64,000 nt of DNA from Ruminococcus sp. OA3. GTDB lineage: Bacteria > Bacillota > Clostridia > Lachnospirales > Lachnospiraceae. The stretch is from contig NZ_JAKNTO010000001.1 in assembly GCF_022440845.1 (NCBI RefSeq), forward strand, positions 3,596,001 through 3,660,000, read 5' to 3'. The notes under the pieces are model-generated. The model had not been told where the DNA came from. It did no database searches and was given only the letters and a program-made list of their open reading frames with translations. The translations under genes and the position numbers were made by a program. Shown here piece by piece: positions 24,732 through 33,308 of this stretch (the first letter of the stretch is position 1; the number at the start of each line of letters is the position of its first letter).

Positions 24732-25583
24732 TCACGCTTTCTTTTTGACAGTCACAGTCTCCGGGCGTGATACCATATCACCATAGACACGGCGCCCCTG
24801 TACGGCAGATGCCCCGATGTGTTTACCATCCTTCAGGTCATTGATTCCAACATTTGTCTTCCATTCATCAACAAAATGGCAGAATACATTGTTGCCGATC
24901 ACGTACTCCACGTTCGAGTCATCCGGGATGTTGTTGGTCTCATATACATTCAGACCGGCAATCCGGCCCACGCGCCCGTTCTGGACCACAGAATCACCGA
25001 GATCAGATGCTTTGATGAATTCCGGGGATTTCAAGAGTGTGGCATAAGTCTCATTTGTTACTGCCAGCCACATTTCCGCAACTGTCAGTCCTTTCTTTTT
25101 GAGTGCTGCAACCTCATCAACGACAGATTCATAGATGGTTTCTTTCGTAAGTTCAGTGGTATTCGCAGATGCGGTCCCGGTTGTCACCAGCAGATTGATA
25201 AGTTCTGAATCCAGAGAGATACCCATTGCGTAACCTGCGGAATCAAGCCGATCCGCCACCAGGTTATCCGGTACGGATGCAGCATCATAACCGTCAATCA
25301 GCTCATTCACATATTTATCTTTATCGATCGGCAATGTTTTATAGGTCGTGGATCCGGTATCCAGATCCCCGCCAGCAGCTTTATCGTAGTTGCCGACCTT
25401 TACCTCAGTATCCCTTACCGGAATCTTTACCGCACCGGCAGTCGGTGTACCCTCATACCTGCGATTAAACAGGCCGACAAAGATTGCTGTCTTTCTCAGC
25501 TTTGCAAGCACCAGGCTAGAATAGCGTTCCTGTGCTTCATGCCCTGCAAACAACTGCAGGTCCAAAATTCTTTTATTATGCAT
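24732..25583 (-). CDS. Major capsid protein
   Basis: Protein of 283 residues; N-terminus RILDLQLFAGHEAQ carries the LQLFA motif recognised by Prp-type proteases, so about 12 residues are probably removed. Coat features include KIPVRDTEVKVGNYDK, TLPIDKDKYVNELIDGYDAA and a C-terminal YGDMVSRPETVTVKKK. It lies between scaffold and connector genes, the standard order. Assignment also rests on size and the expected single strong-translation gene. Confidence 0.9.
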   Translation of the reverse strand: MHNKRILDLQLFAGHEAQERYSSLVLAKLRKTAIFVGLFNRRYEGTPTAGAVKIPVRDTEVKVGNYDKAAGGDLDTGSTTYKTLPIDKDKYVNELIDGYDAASVPDNLVADRLDSAGYAMGISLDSELINLLVTTGTASANTTELTKETIYESVVDEVAALKKKGLTVAEMWLAVTNETYATLLKSPEFIKASDLGDSVVQNGRVGRIAGLNVYETNNIPDDSNVEYVIGNNVFCHFVDEWKTNVGINDLKDGKHIGASAVQGRRVYGDMVSRPETVTVKKKA

Positions 25584-25598
25584 ATTTATTCTCCTTTA

Positions 25599-26219
25599 CT
25601 ATTTAAGGTCAGGGTTCAGCTCGTAAAATCTTGATTCTACACCGGACATTTTCTTTGCACCTTTGCCCGTCTGCCGCTGACCCCATGATTTTCTGTTATC
25701 TTCATCGCTTCCGGAAGAAGACGTTTTGAACTGCGGATATTTTTTGAGTACTTCCTCAATGGCATCCTCAATATCCAGATCCTGGTCCTTTGTCATCTTT
25801 ACCCGGGCAAGCGCAAGGACGTCATCCACACAGGATTTATCAACATCATGCTCCAGGCATGTCCATTTCAGTTCAAGTTCTTCCACTCTTTGTGCCTTCT
25901 CCCTTAATTCCTGCGTCTCCTTATCATCCGGATCCGCATCTTCACCAGCCTTATCCCCGCTATCGGTTTTTCTGGATGTATTCTGCTGACGTTGCCACTT
26001 GCGCTTCTCTCTGGCAAGTCTTTTTTTGACAGTCTCATCAACATCTTTCTGTGAGAACTTCTTTTCTTCCTCTTCGGGCTCCTCACTATCGCCGTCTTCG
26101 TCCGGGTTTTCATCCCCGCCCTGGTCGTCACCGCCGGTATCCTCACCGTTATCACCTTCCTCCGCAAATAACTGCAGATTCAGCGATTGATATTTTCTCT
26201 TTACGTTTATGTACTTCAT
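25599..26219 (-). CDS. Capsid scaffolding protein (DUF4355-like)
   Basis: Protein of 206 residues. The ATG at 26219 is chosen over a longer frame because GGGAGG lies 8 bases upstream. The N-terminus YQSLNLQLFAEEGD has an LQLFA cleavage motif. A very acidic stretch (residues about 25-60), a coiled coil with basic residues (VKKRLAREKRKWQRQQ) and a folded C-terminal part follow, as in DUF4355/Gp20-type scaffolds. Confidence 0.85.
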   Translation of the reverse strand: MKYINVKRKYQSLNLQLFAEEGDNGEDTGGDDQGGDENPDEDGDSEEPEEEEKKFSQKDVDETVKKRLAREKRKWQRQQNTSRKTDSGDKAGEDADPDDKETQELREKAQRVEELELKWTCLEHDVDKSCVDDVLALARVKMTKDQDLDIEDAIEEVLKKYPQFKTSSSGSDEDNRKSWGQRQTGKGAKKMSGVESRFYELNPDLK

Positions 26220-26268
26220 ATCGAGTACCTCCCATTTATTTTTCCGTTTACCGCCCGTCGGCGCCGCA

Positions 26269-26556
26269 TCAGGCAATCCGTACGTAATCTTTATAAGCTT
26301 CTGCAATTGCGCAGCTACCAATAAAAAAAGAATCCACCAGAAGCTGTCCCTGTTCTGATAAATTCCTGTATTTCACTGTTCCTTTTCCTGACTCAAACAG
26401 ACACTCTGCACGGTCTGCAGTCAAATCATTTATAGACTTTGCCGTGGTCTGCAAAAGGGCAGACACCGCAGCACACACGATATCACAGCCGGGCGGCCCG
26501 AAGCCCGCATGACCCTCCACCGTAATCCCATCCTTTGTTACTTTGATCATGATCAT
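26269..26556 (-). CDS. prp: Prp-family cysteine protease (phage copy)
   Basis: Protein of 95 residues matching the Prp protease family that trims ribosomal protein L27 in Bacillota and phage head proteins. The catalytic pair is visible: His in VEGHAGFG and Cys in DIVCAAVSALLQT. GGAGGTGA lies 5 bases before the ATG, which starts MIMIKVTKDG; a longer frame to 26691 is not supported. It lies just upstream of the scaffold and capsid genes, whose products carry LQLFA motifs, so its likely substrates are those two. It is the only protease gene in the head cluster. Confidence 0.87.
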   Translation of the reverse strand: MIMIKVTKDGITVEGHAGFGPPGCDIVCAAVSALLQTTAKSINDLTADRAECLFESGKGTVKYRNLSEQGQLLVDSFFIGSCAIAEAYKDYVRIA

Positions 26557-26582
26557 TTTTGTCACCTCCAAAAGCATAAAAA

Positions 26583-26610
26583 TACCACCAGCCCATTTTG
26601 ACCGGTGGTA
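26583..26610 (-). terminator. Intra-cluster terminator or attenuator
   Basis: TACCACC (26583-26589) pairs with GGTGGTA (26604-26610); on the minus strand a T-run follows. It lies between the Cys-rich gene and prp, so it could reduce read-through into the scaffold and capsid genes or mark a new transcript start. Confidence 0.55.
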
Positions 26611-26611
26611 C

Positions 26612-26839
26612 TTATACTTCAATTTCATATGGCAAAAGATCCTCGCCTCTTTCGTACTCTGGACAATCCGCGTTTTCAAAACACACGTCATGCGGTTTAT
26701 ATACCCCTTTCGGATACTTCACACACCACGCCCTGCATATATGTTCTTTTTCTGCGGACTTACATGTACGGCATTTAACCGTTTTTGCATCTGGCATTTT
26801 CATGCCGGTCATTACTCTCTCATCATTAAACTGACTCAT
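26612..26839 (-). CDS. Small cysteine-rich phage protein
   Basis: Protein of 75 residues with CRTCKSAEKEHICRAWC and later cysteines in VCFENADCPEY, giving six in total. The pairs suggest a zinc-binding knuckle. No family recognised. It lies between the minor head gene and prp. Confidence 0.6.
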   Translation of the reverse strand: MSQFNDERVMTGMKMPDAKTVKCRTCKSAEKEHICRAWCVKYPKGVYKPHDVCFENADCPEYERGEDLLPYEIEV

Positions 26840-26853
26840 GTGATCACCTTCTC

Positions 26854-28803
26854 CTATGGTAATACTTCCAGAACGACAGTTACTTTTCCAGAAACATTCT
26901 TAATCTCTTTCACAATAAAACGCGTTCCTGCCTGAAGGATAAACTCAGCTTCACTTCCCACACTGGAACCTTTTTGTTTTCCATCCCAGGTGCCCGAACT
27001 GTTTGTGTCTCCAAATGCACTAAATGGCTCCGCATAGATCCCCTTTGTCCCTTTGGGCGCTAAAATTTCGTATGCAATGCTATCGTTGAAACCCGCATCC
27101 GCCGCCACGCCCGTGCTGAAGAAAGCCGGATCATAGATCGGTTGTCCTGAGAACTTCCGATTCAGCGTGTCTACTTTTGATGGCATAATTTTATCTTTCT
27201 CAATCCCCAGCAGCCCCGCAAGAGATTGTTTGTCAGAACCACGGTATAACCACATGTCTTTTGGTAATGCTGCTTTGTCGATAGCTGATTTCAGGCCGCT
27301 GATATAACTCTCGCAATGCTCATTATTCAGAGGTACTTTGCCAATCCCAACAAACTTGTCCCAACTACCTGCGTAACCACGCAGCGGTCTGTTAAATCCT
27401 CCGGATCCTTCTGTATATTTATATGCAGATTTTTTCTCATGCGCCGTCAGCTTAGGCCATACCTTTTCAGTTTCCGGCCGGAGCAGCTTATCAGCATCTT
27501 CACGCTTTGTAAACCTTTCTGTTTTTATTATAGCATTCTTATCCTGATTATACAAGGCGGCGGAATCCATATGACTTTGTGCATATTTCTTTTTCGACGC
27601 CTTGTCCGCTGCGATCGCACGCGCACTGATGCTTTTATCAAAACCGACAACCTGTTCCCGGTCTTTCCTACGATGAAGCTTATTATTTCCAGAAACATAC
27701 GATCTCAGCTCCGCTTCTTTTCTCTTTAACTTTACGGCGGCCTGCTCAAAAGCTTCTTTATCGCCAATCTCATCATACAGCATACACTCCCGTTTCTGCT
27801 TTCGTACCCCACGCTCAAGCGCCCGTTGCACCTGCGTCTCTCGGTACAATTTATCATTGGCGCCCAGGTCTTCCATTGGAAAATACCGCCTGATCGATAC
27901 CCCTTCCATGTATGGGAAGATATGATGTCCGCAATTGATCCCAAGCAGGCCATCGGGTTCCCCATAACTGGAAGTCTTCCAATGCGGATATTTTGTAGAC
28001 TTATTAGCCCGGTCGAATATTTTTCCCTGGTCCCTGGCACATTTCGGCCGGGCGCCAGAGTGACTATCCACTTCAACCAGATCAAGTCCGTAATCATCTG
28101 CCCGGGCCATCTGAATCTCTGCCGCCATTGTGTTACTCGTGGACCGCATTGCCATATTGATATAGGCCTCCGGTGTCCACTCGCGGCCACGTCTGTCAAC
28201 GAAAGCAGGTATCCCCTTGTAATTAAACTCCCGGATACACTTCCTAAGCGCCTGCTGACGGGATTCTGCGCCGATCACAGCAGAGGTTGCATGTTTGTTC
28301 AGGATATCAAGCTTCTGCTGTTTATCAGCTATCTCATCAGCCGTTGATGCTATATTGCCTACCAGTTTCTTATAAGCATCCCTTGCTTTATAAAGCATGG
28401 TTGTATTACAGAGGTTCAGCGTATCTTTTGCCTGACCCTGCATGGTAGTTAACACCTGTTTTACATTCTTGCTCTTTGGGGCAGGCACTGCTTCTCCCAC
28501 CAGACCACGACGCACAAGCTGTCTCATACCAGGTTCTATTTCGGCCAAGACTTTCTCAGCCATTTCATTCAGCATCCATTCCATTGCTGTTTGTGACACC
28601 CCTGTAGATTTTGCTATGATCTTGATATTTTCCTGATTCAGTTTCCCTATCTCAGCCAGCTTCCGCATAAGCCACTCGTCTGATGCAATAGGTTCATTAT
28701 AATCTTTACAGTGACGGATGATATTTGCCATAAGCTGCTCTTCCAAATCCTGAAACATGCCTGCAGGTATGTCTGCGGCTCTCTGATTCTCCAGCAGAGT
28801 CAT
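26854..28803 (-). CDS. Minor head protein fused to an ADP-ribosyltransferase domain
   Basis: Protein of 649 residues. Residues 1-300 are a phage minor head protein (Mu gpF/SPP1 gp7-like): GREWTPEAYINMAMR, then VDSHSGARPKCARDQG and INCGHHIFPYMEG. Residues about 430-649 form an ADP-ribosyltransferase of the R-S-ExE type: R521 in WLYRGSD, FFST at 561-564 and E618-A-E620 in SEAEFILQAGTRFIV. All three catalytic signatures are present, so it is probably active on arginine or another residue. It follows the portal gene. The toxin-like domain would travel in the virion and enter with the DNA. Confidence 0.85.
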   Translation of the reverse strand: MTLLENQRAADIPAGMFQDLEEQLMANIIRHCKDYNEPIASDEWLMRKLAEIGKLNQENIKIIAKSTGVSQTAMEWMLNEMAEKVLAEIEPGMRQLVRRGLVGEAVPAPKSKNVKQVLTTMQGQAKDTLNLCNTTMLYKARDAYKKLVGNIASTADEIADKQQKLDILNKHATSAVIGAESRQQALRKCIREFNYKGIPAFVDRRGREWTPEAYINMAMRSTSNTMAAEIQMARADDYGLDLVEVDSHSGARPKCARDQGKIFDRANKSTKYPHWKTSSYGEPDGLLGINCGHHIFPYMEGVSIRRYFPMEDLGANDKLYRETQVQRALERGVRKQKRECMLYDEIGDKEAFEQAAVKLKRKEAELRSYVSGNNKLHRRKDREQVVGFDKSISARAIAADKASKKKYAQSHMDSAALYNQDKNAIIKTERFTKREDADKLLRPETEKVWPKLTAHEKKSAYKYTEGSGGFNRPLRGYAGSWDKFVGIGKVPLNNEHCESYISGLKSAIDKAALPKDMWLYRGSDKQSLAGLLGIEKDKIMPSKVDTLNRKFSGQPIYDPAFFSTGVAADAGFNDSIAYEILAPKGTKGIYAEPFSAFGDTNSSGTWDGKQKGSSVGSEAEFILQAGTRFIVKEIKNVSGKVTVVLEVLP

Positions 28804-28814
28804 CTCACATCACC

Positions 28815-30317
28815 TTACTTCTTATTAGCCGGACCAGTTTTTTCACGACCCTGACTATCATCGGTTTTCTCCTCTTTTTCCTTCTCACTTTCTCCGGCGT
28901 CACCCTTCTCCTGTTCCGATTCATCCTGATCCCCCTTCGTCCAGTCCACATCCTGTCCAGTAATCTGACTATCCTCTGCGATTCGCTCCAGCTCTTTTTT
29001 TGCATCCATCTCAGAGCATTTGTCAATCTCCATGATTGCCGTGAGCTTTGACCGCAAACCTGCCTGAATCAGCTTAATATTACGATCAATAGTAGTATTG
29101 CTGTCTTCAATTATGGAATCGTCAAAATCCACCGTGGGATCAATCTCTTTTCCGAAATCCAGGAATGCCACGGCCTTGATCATACTGATCAGCGCAGACT
29201 TTACCGGAATTTCATTCCGCTGCAGGTTCTGATACAAATCTGATTTATCAGATATCACTTCAGTGGCCGTCTTCACTCCTGTCGAATTAAACTGGAATCT
29301 CCCAGTACCCATACCTGCTTTCAGGCTTAGAATGTCAAGACTGCGCTGCATACCCAGCTCATGCTCCTGGGCCCTGATAGCCATATCTACTTCTGTGAGC
29401 TTCAGGTCTTCCTGCCGATCCCCCGGCATCTGGTAATACACAGAATCAGAAGCATCAAATACAGGCGCCGTAATACCCTCTTTCTGCATCTGCATCTTAG
29501 CCGCTGATATAGGGACCAAAATCCTTTTGCGTCCAAGTATAAACTCATTGACATAGGAATCATAAATCAAGTCGCAGCCTTTAAGCTGTGATATACAATT
29601 TGCATATATCGATATGCCAAGCGGGCTGTCCAGGTCTATGTTATTGCAGATATTCGGTGTTATAATTTGAAAAAGAGGCTTCTCATAACCTGTCTGCACC
29701 AAAGGCTCTATCTCCTCCGGTGGTTCAATCTCTTTCCCAGAATCAGCTTCTATATATCTGTTCTCTATGTAGTACAATTCAGGATTCTCTACATCCTCTT
29801 CCCTACCAAGGCGGTGTATCTGCAGATAGATATTCTCTTTTCCGTCAATCACACGGGTCGTTCCGAAAGCGCATTCCGTGATATCTCCATTATCCCAGGA
29901 CAGTGGATAAATCATATCGGCGCGGATATAGTCAATTATGACATTATCTGAAGCATCACGATATTCCACAAAGGCTCCTGTTCCCAAAGCAAACATCATT
30001 TCGAGCAACTGGTTCCCTCGGACACGGAAGTTGTTCGCTTCGAGTATCTCATTCAATCGTTTCTCGTAATCTCCTGCCTTGATAGAAACCTTTTCATTCA
30101 GGATCAGGTTTGCCCAATCTTCACAGAGTTTCTTCGCCATGCCCATGCTGTAACGCTTATTTTCTGTGGTCACAACACCATTATAGACTTTGTATCTATG
30201 GAATTTCTCTACATCACCCTGATACCACTCCAGCCATTCATCAATATGGCTGTATGTCTCATCAGGAGCCGTATTGTATTTGTGATCCCGTAAATACTGC
30301 TGAATTTTATTGCTCAT
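28815..30317 (-). CDS. Portal protein (SPP1 gp6-like)
   Basis: Protein of 500 residues. Typical portal elements include a helical N-terminus (EWLEWYQGDVEKFHRY), MAKKLCEDWANLILNEKV, ISIYANCISQLKGCDLIYDSYVNEF as a portal signature, and a long acidic and basic, low-complexity C-terminus. It lies between the large terminase and minor head genes, the expected order. It forms the dodecameric DNA channel at the capsid vertex. Confidence 0.92.
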   Translation of the reverse strand: MSNKIQQYLRDHKYNTAPDETYSHIDEWLEWYQGDVEKFHRYKVYNGVVTTENKRYSMGMAKKLCEDWANLILNEKVSIKAGDYEKRLNEILEANNFRVRGNQLLEMMFALGTGAFVEYRDASDNVIIDYIRADMIYPLSWDNGDITECAFGTTRVIDGKENIYLQIHRLGREEDVENPELYYIENRYIEADSGKEIEPPEEIEPLVQTGYEKPLFQIITPNICNNIDLDSPLGISIYANCISQLKGCDLIYDSYVNEFILGRKRILVPISAAKMQMQKEGITAPVFDASDSVYYQMPGDRQEDLKLTEVDMAIRAQEHELGMQRSLDILSLKAGMGTGRFQFNSTGVKTATEVISDKSDLYQNLQRNEIPVKSALISMIKAVAFLDFGKEIDPTVDFDDSIIEDSNTTIDRNIKLIQAGLRSKLTAIMEIDKCSEMDAKKELERIAEDSQITGQDVDWTKGDQDESEQEKGDAGESEKEKEEKTDDSQGREKTGPANKK

Positions 30318-30325
30318 AGTTCCTC

Positions 30326-31639
30326 CTATGCCACTATATATAAGATTTCGTCCTGAATGCTCTCTGTGCTGTATTCCGTGCTGTCCAGGCTGTCTACATT
30401 CATAAGTCCATCATCTAAGCGCACATCCTGATGTGGTTTTTTATCGTCGTATACGGCCTGTTCAAACGCCTCAATGGTGTGTGTGCAGTGTTTCATGACC
30501 TTCCAGCGCCCCTGTGCAATCAGGCTGTTGTAGAAAGCGATCCGGTCATTGATTGGTCCTTTAATTGCATTCTTGATGTCTATTGCCACATGCGCCTGTA
30601 TGCAGGCAGATTCCAGACCTGCAATCAGTGACTGCTCTGCACTGTCACAGTAAGCCTCATAGACTTTGTATTTCATCCTTGCTCTCCGGACGAAATCAAT
30701 AAAATCATCCTGGAGCTGTTTTGGGTTGATACGCTTCTTGCGGTAATACTCGTCTAGGACAACCACTTGCTTGAATCCTTTTGTGAATCCGGTCAGAGTA
30801 AAAGAATGGGCCGACTTCGTACCACCGAAATCGACCCCGATTACTGCATACATGATTTGATTGTCTTTTAACCAGTCCGGTCCCACGAGATAATCCTGCA
30901 CGTGATCCGCAAACTGCTGATATATCAAGCCGTCTGCGGCCACCCATAACCCCAGGATAAACCGCTTATAGAATACGCTGCCATGTACCCAGGCTCGCTT
31001 GTATCGCTCAATGACTTTCGGTGAAAGAGAAAGATTATCCGTCATCATAAAGTGCAGATGGTACACTCGCTTCTCTTTCACTTTCAAAAGAAACTCTTCA
31101 CGGATATAGTGGTGCGGTCCCTCTGGGTTGCAGTTCATCCATATTTTTGCCCCGGACACCGAACACCGGCCTATAGCCTGGTCAACGAAACTCTGTGGGA
31201 AGAGTGCCGCCTCATCCAGGTAAGCACCTGCAGCAGTCAAACCCTGCAGTGCATCCTGTGCTGCCTCTGTATTGGCTCCATAAAGATAATACGCATTGGT
31301 ACCAATCTCCACCCTGGCATCAGTCCCAGAACGGATATATGTGTAAGGCCATCCCCACGCTTCCAATATCTGCAGCATAGGGCGAATGACATTTTTCTTT
31401 AATGCGCCCATCGTCTTTCCTGCCAGAATAAAGGATTCCCCTGAAAACATCTCCTGCGACCAGGTGAGAAAACCAATAATACAAGCTATCGTTTTGCCTG
31501 ACCTGATAGCGCCATCCGCTGTGATGAAATCATTCTCCGCCGACCGGAGTCCCGGCCGCCACCAATGCATGAGTCGCTTTTGCTGGTCAGAGAAAGGCAA
31601 GAACTTAAACTTCGCCGGTTTCTTCTGCTTCTTCGGCAT
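30326..31639 (-). CDS. Large terminase subunit
   Basis: Protein of 437 residues that packages phage DNA. N-terminal ATPase: GAIRSGKTIA is the Walker-A-like loop, and AAGAYLDEAALFPQ holds the Walker B aspartate and glutamate. C-terminal RNase-H-like nuclease: VIGVDFGGTKSAHSF, AYCDSAEQSLI and DDGLMNVDSLDSTEY supply the metal-binding acids. It overlaps the small terminase gene by 35 bases. Confidence 0.93.
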   Translation of the reverse strand: MPKKQKKPAKFKFLPFSDQQKRLMHWWRPGLRSAENDFITADGAIRSGKTIACIIGFLTWSQEMFSGESFILAGKTMGALKKNVIRPMLQILEAWGWPYTYIRSGTDARVEIGTNAYYLYGANTEAAQDALQGLTAAGAYLDEAALFPQSFVDQAIGRCSVSGAKIWMNCNPEGPHHYIREEFLLKVKEKRVYHLHFMMTDNLSLSPKVIERYKRAWVHGSVFYKRFILGLWVAADGLIYQQFADHVQDYLVGPDWLKDNQIMYAVIGVDFGGTKSAHSFTLTGFTKGFKQVVVLDEYYRKKRINPKQLQDDFIDFVRRARMKYKVYEAYCDSAEQSLIAGLESACIQAHVAIDIKNAIKGPINDRIAFYNSLIAQGRWKVMKHCTHTIEAFEQAVYDDKKPHQDVRLDDGLMNVDSLDSTEYSTESIQDEILYIVA

Positions 31640-32114
31640 TTACCTCTTCCTCCTCTTCATCGTCAAACAGGCTGTCAAGTTCATCTTGTGTTGGATTCAT
31701 GGCTTTCAAGAAAGTTTGTATGTTTTCCTCTGCTCCGCTTTCGTCCCCGACCTCCTGATCTCTGGCTCTCTTCGCCCGATCGGTACGGATCCGCTGTTCT
31801 TCCTCATCTGCCTCCGTCTGTCCGGACTGCCCGGCGTACTTCGCAACCGCCTCATAGGCTTTCACATTGCCCTCAAGCCCTGCCTTGATCATTGCCATGT
31901 TGAGGGCGCTCTCCAAAGTGCTATCAAGCCCCAGCGATTCCAGCAGCGGCGTCCATTCTGGGCTATTTATTTCGGTCGTAAGCAAGAGGTTCAGGGTCTT
32001 CCTAAAATTGGCTTTCCGGCGCCGGGCTGCCCCTGATGCTTTACCGCCATTCCTTCCGCGCTCTCTTGCTTCTTCCTTGGTTCTCACTGGTTTTAAGTTT
32101 TCTTCATTAGGCAC
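31605..32114 (-). CDS. Small terminase subunit-like protein
   Basis: Protein of 169 residues starting PVRTKEEARERGRNGGKASG, the basic lead often seen in small terminase or DNA-recognition proteins of PBSX-type phages. A helical core follows and a very acidic tail (DSLFDDEEEEEVNAEE) ends it. Its position directly before the large terminase supports the call. Confidence 0.7.
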   Translation of the reverse strand: MPNEENLKPVRTKEEARERGRNGGKASGAARRRKANFRKTLNLLLTTEINSPEWTPLLESLGLDSTLESALNMAMIKAGLEGNVKAYEAVAKYAGQSGQTEADEEEQRIRTDRAKRARDQEVGDESGAEENIQTFLKAMNPTQDELDSLFDDEEEEEVNAEEAEETGEV

Positions 32115-32186
32115 GTCACCACCTTCAATTCTGGCTTAATTTATTGCAATCAAAAAGCACCCCGAAGGGTGCCTGACTTATTACAC

Positions 32187-32381
32187 TCAATGATTGGGTG
32201 CACATTTTTTACAAAATCCTGTTCCCGTATCGCCACATTCGTAATCATCCTTGTCAAATATTTCTCCACAATCAGGACACATAAAATAAGCACCAAGACA
32301 GCTCTCACATACATATCCACCATCATGGTGTCTGTAAAAATTTTGACCTTCTTTTTTGCATCTCTTGCATTTGCATTTCAT
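32187..32381 (-). CDS. Zinc-ribbon small protein
   Basis: Protein of 64 residues with cysteine pairs KCKCKRCKKE, YVCESCLGAYFMCPDCGEIF and ECGDTGTGFCKKC: enough for two zinc-binding sites. The ATG at 32381 has GGGAGGG 8 bases upstream; a TTG 6 bases earlier is too close to it. A long leader hairpin (32394-32472) reaches into the ribosome site. It precedes the small terminase gene. Function unknown. Confidence 0.7.
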   Translation of the reverse strand: MKCKCKRCKKEGQNFYRHHDGGYVCESCLGAYFMCPDCGEIFDKDDYECGDTGTGFCKKCAPNH

Positions 32382-32393
32382 AAGCAATTCCCT

Positions 32394-32472
32394 CCCAAAA
32401 CATATTTTTCTTTCATTCTACACCAAAACGCCCCATATTTCTACAGGGCGTCTTGAAAAAAATATGTTTGGG
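32394..32472 (-). promoter_or_regulatory. Long leader hairpin reaching the zinc-ribbon ribosome site
   Basis: On the minus strand, arms CCCAAACATATTTTT (32458-32472) and AAAAATATGTTTTGGG (32394-32409) pair along 15 bases with one bulge, around an inner ACGCCC/GGGCGT hairpin. The 3' arm includes the first GGG of the GGGAGGG ribosome site, so folding could limit translation. Confidence 0.45.
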
Positions 32473-32513
32473 GGAGATCAGCGACCAACACAGATAATGC
32501 CAGCCGCTGAAAA

Positions 32514-32584
32514 TCGGAACACCGGGAATCGAACCCGGTACATCACGGAATCATCCGGTTACTCTACAAATGAGCTATATTCCG
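32514..32584 (-). tRNA. Degenerate tRNA-like gene
   Basis: The acceptor pairs fully (CGGAATA with TGTTCCG plus discriminator A), the D-arm is present with GCTC/GAGT but a short loop, and the T-arm is perfect (CCGGG-TTCGATT-CCCGG). The anticodon arm does not form a normal 5-bp stem with a 7-base loop, so no anticodon can be assigned (GAT is the nominal reading). It may be a decayed phage tRNA, a tRNA mimic or another structured RNA. No intact CCA is encoded. Confidence 0.4.
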
Positions 32585-32590
32585 AATAAG

Positions 32591-32758
32591 ACCCGGGGTC
32601 CGAAGATCACCCGGGTACGTTCTGTGTTTATGTGACATAGGAATGCTCGGTATATAATGTGCCTACCCCATTCTGGGACCCAGTCACATATCCTGCAGGT
32701 GCCTACTGCCTATTGTGCAGCGGCGAAACAACCACCGACCGGTGAAGACCAGCGGTCG
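32591..32758. other. Gene-free stretch with GC-rich hairpins upstream of the terminase genes
   Basis: Between 32585 and 32847 no gene is seen. A perfect ACCCGGG/CCCGGGT hairpin (32591-32616) and a CGACCG/CGGTCG hairpin (32736-32758) stand out. With terminase genes adjacent, a packaging (pac or cos) site or late promoter region is plausible, but no motif proves it. Confidence 0.35.
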
Positions 32759-32847
32759 TAAAGGAAGTTTTTAATGGCCGTGAACTCTGTTTTATTTCGT
32801 CCATGTTATCATAGTAACACAGGTAAAACGAACAGAACGAACAAATA

Positions 32848-33300
32848 TTATTTTTCCAAAAACCTGTCATGCGCCATCCTGCAGCTATCAGCCGTATGTT
32901 TTCCGCCCATCCGGTGCGCCACCTGTACCCAGCTCATACCGTCGATATACCGATGCCTGATAATCCTCCTGATCCTGCTGTCCTCTATGGATTGTATGTA
33001 TTCCTCCACAGCTGTCAACATCTGCAATAACTTGTCATCCAATAGCTGTAATTGCAGCTTGTATGTCTTAAGTGCCGACCTTTTTTTATCATACTCAGGG
33101 ATCGGGAATCCTTTGATCGTCCTGGTCCCCAGTGGCTTCTTGCCCTTCTTCCCGCATGTCACGGAGTCTGCGACCATGTACCCGCTCATCTCCGTGTTCA
33201 GAAGCTTATCACTGACCGACTGTATCCGACGCACCATATCCCGTTCTTCCTGTTGCAAGTCTGTGTATTGCTCAAGGATATGCTTTTCCAATGGTATCAC
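32848..33300 (-). CDS. Late transcription regulator (sigma-like, ArpU/DUF1492-type)
   Basis: Protein of 150 residues: helical N-terminus, a variable middle, and a C-terminal sigma-region-4-like helix-turn-helix (IRRIIRHRYIDGMSWVQVA then HRMGGKHTADSCRMAHDRF). Proteins of this layout in Gram-positive phages switch on late genes and lie just before the terminase module, as here. Confidence 0.75.
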   Translation of the reverse strand: MIPLEKHILEQYTDLQQEERDMVRRIQSVSDKLLNTEMSGYMVADSVTCGKKGKKPLGTRTIKGFPIPEYDKKRSALKTYKLQLQLLDDKLLQMLTAVEEYIQSIEDSRIRRIIRHRYIDGMSWVQVAHRMGGKHTADSCRMAHDRFLEK

Positions 33301-33308
33301 CTCCCCAG

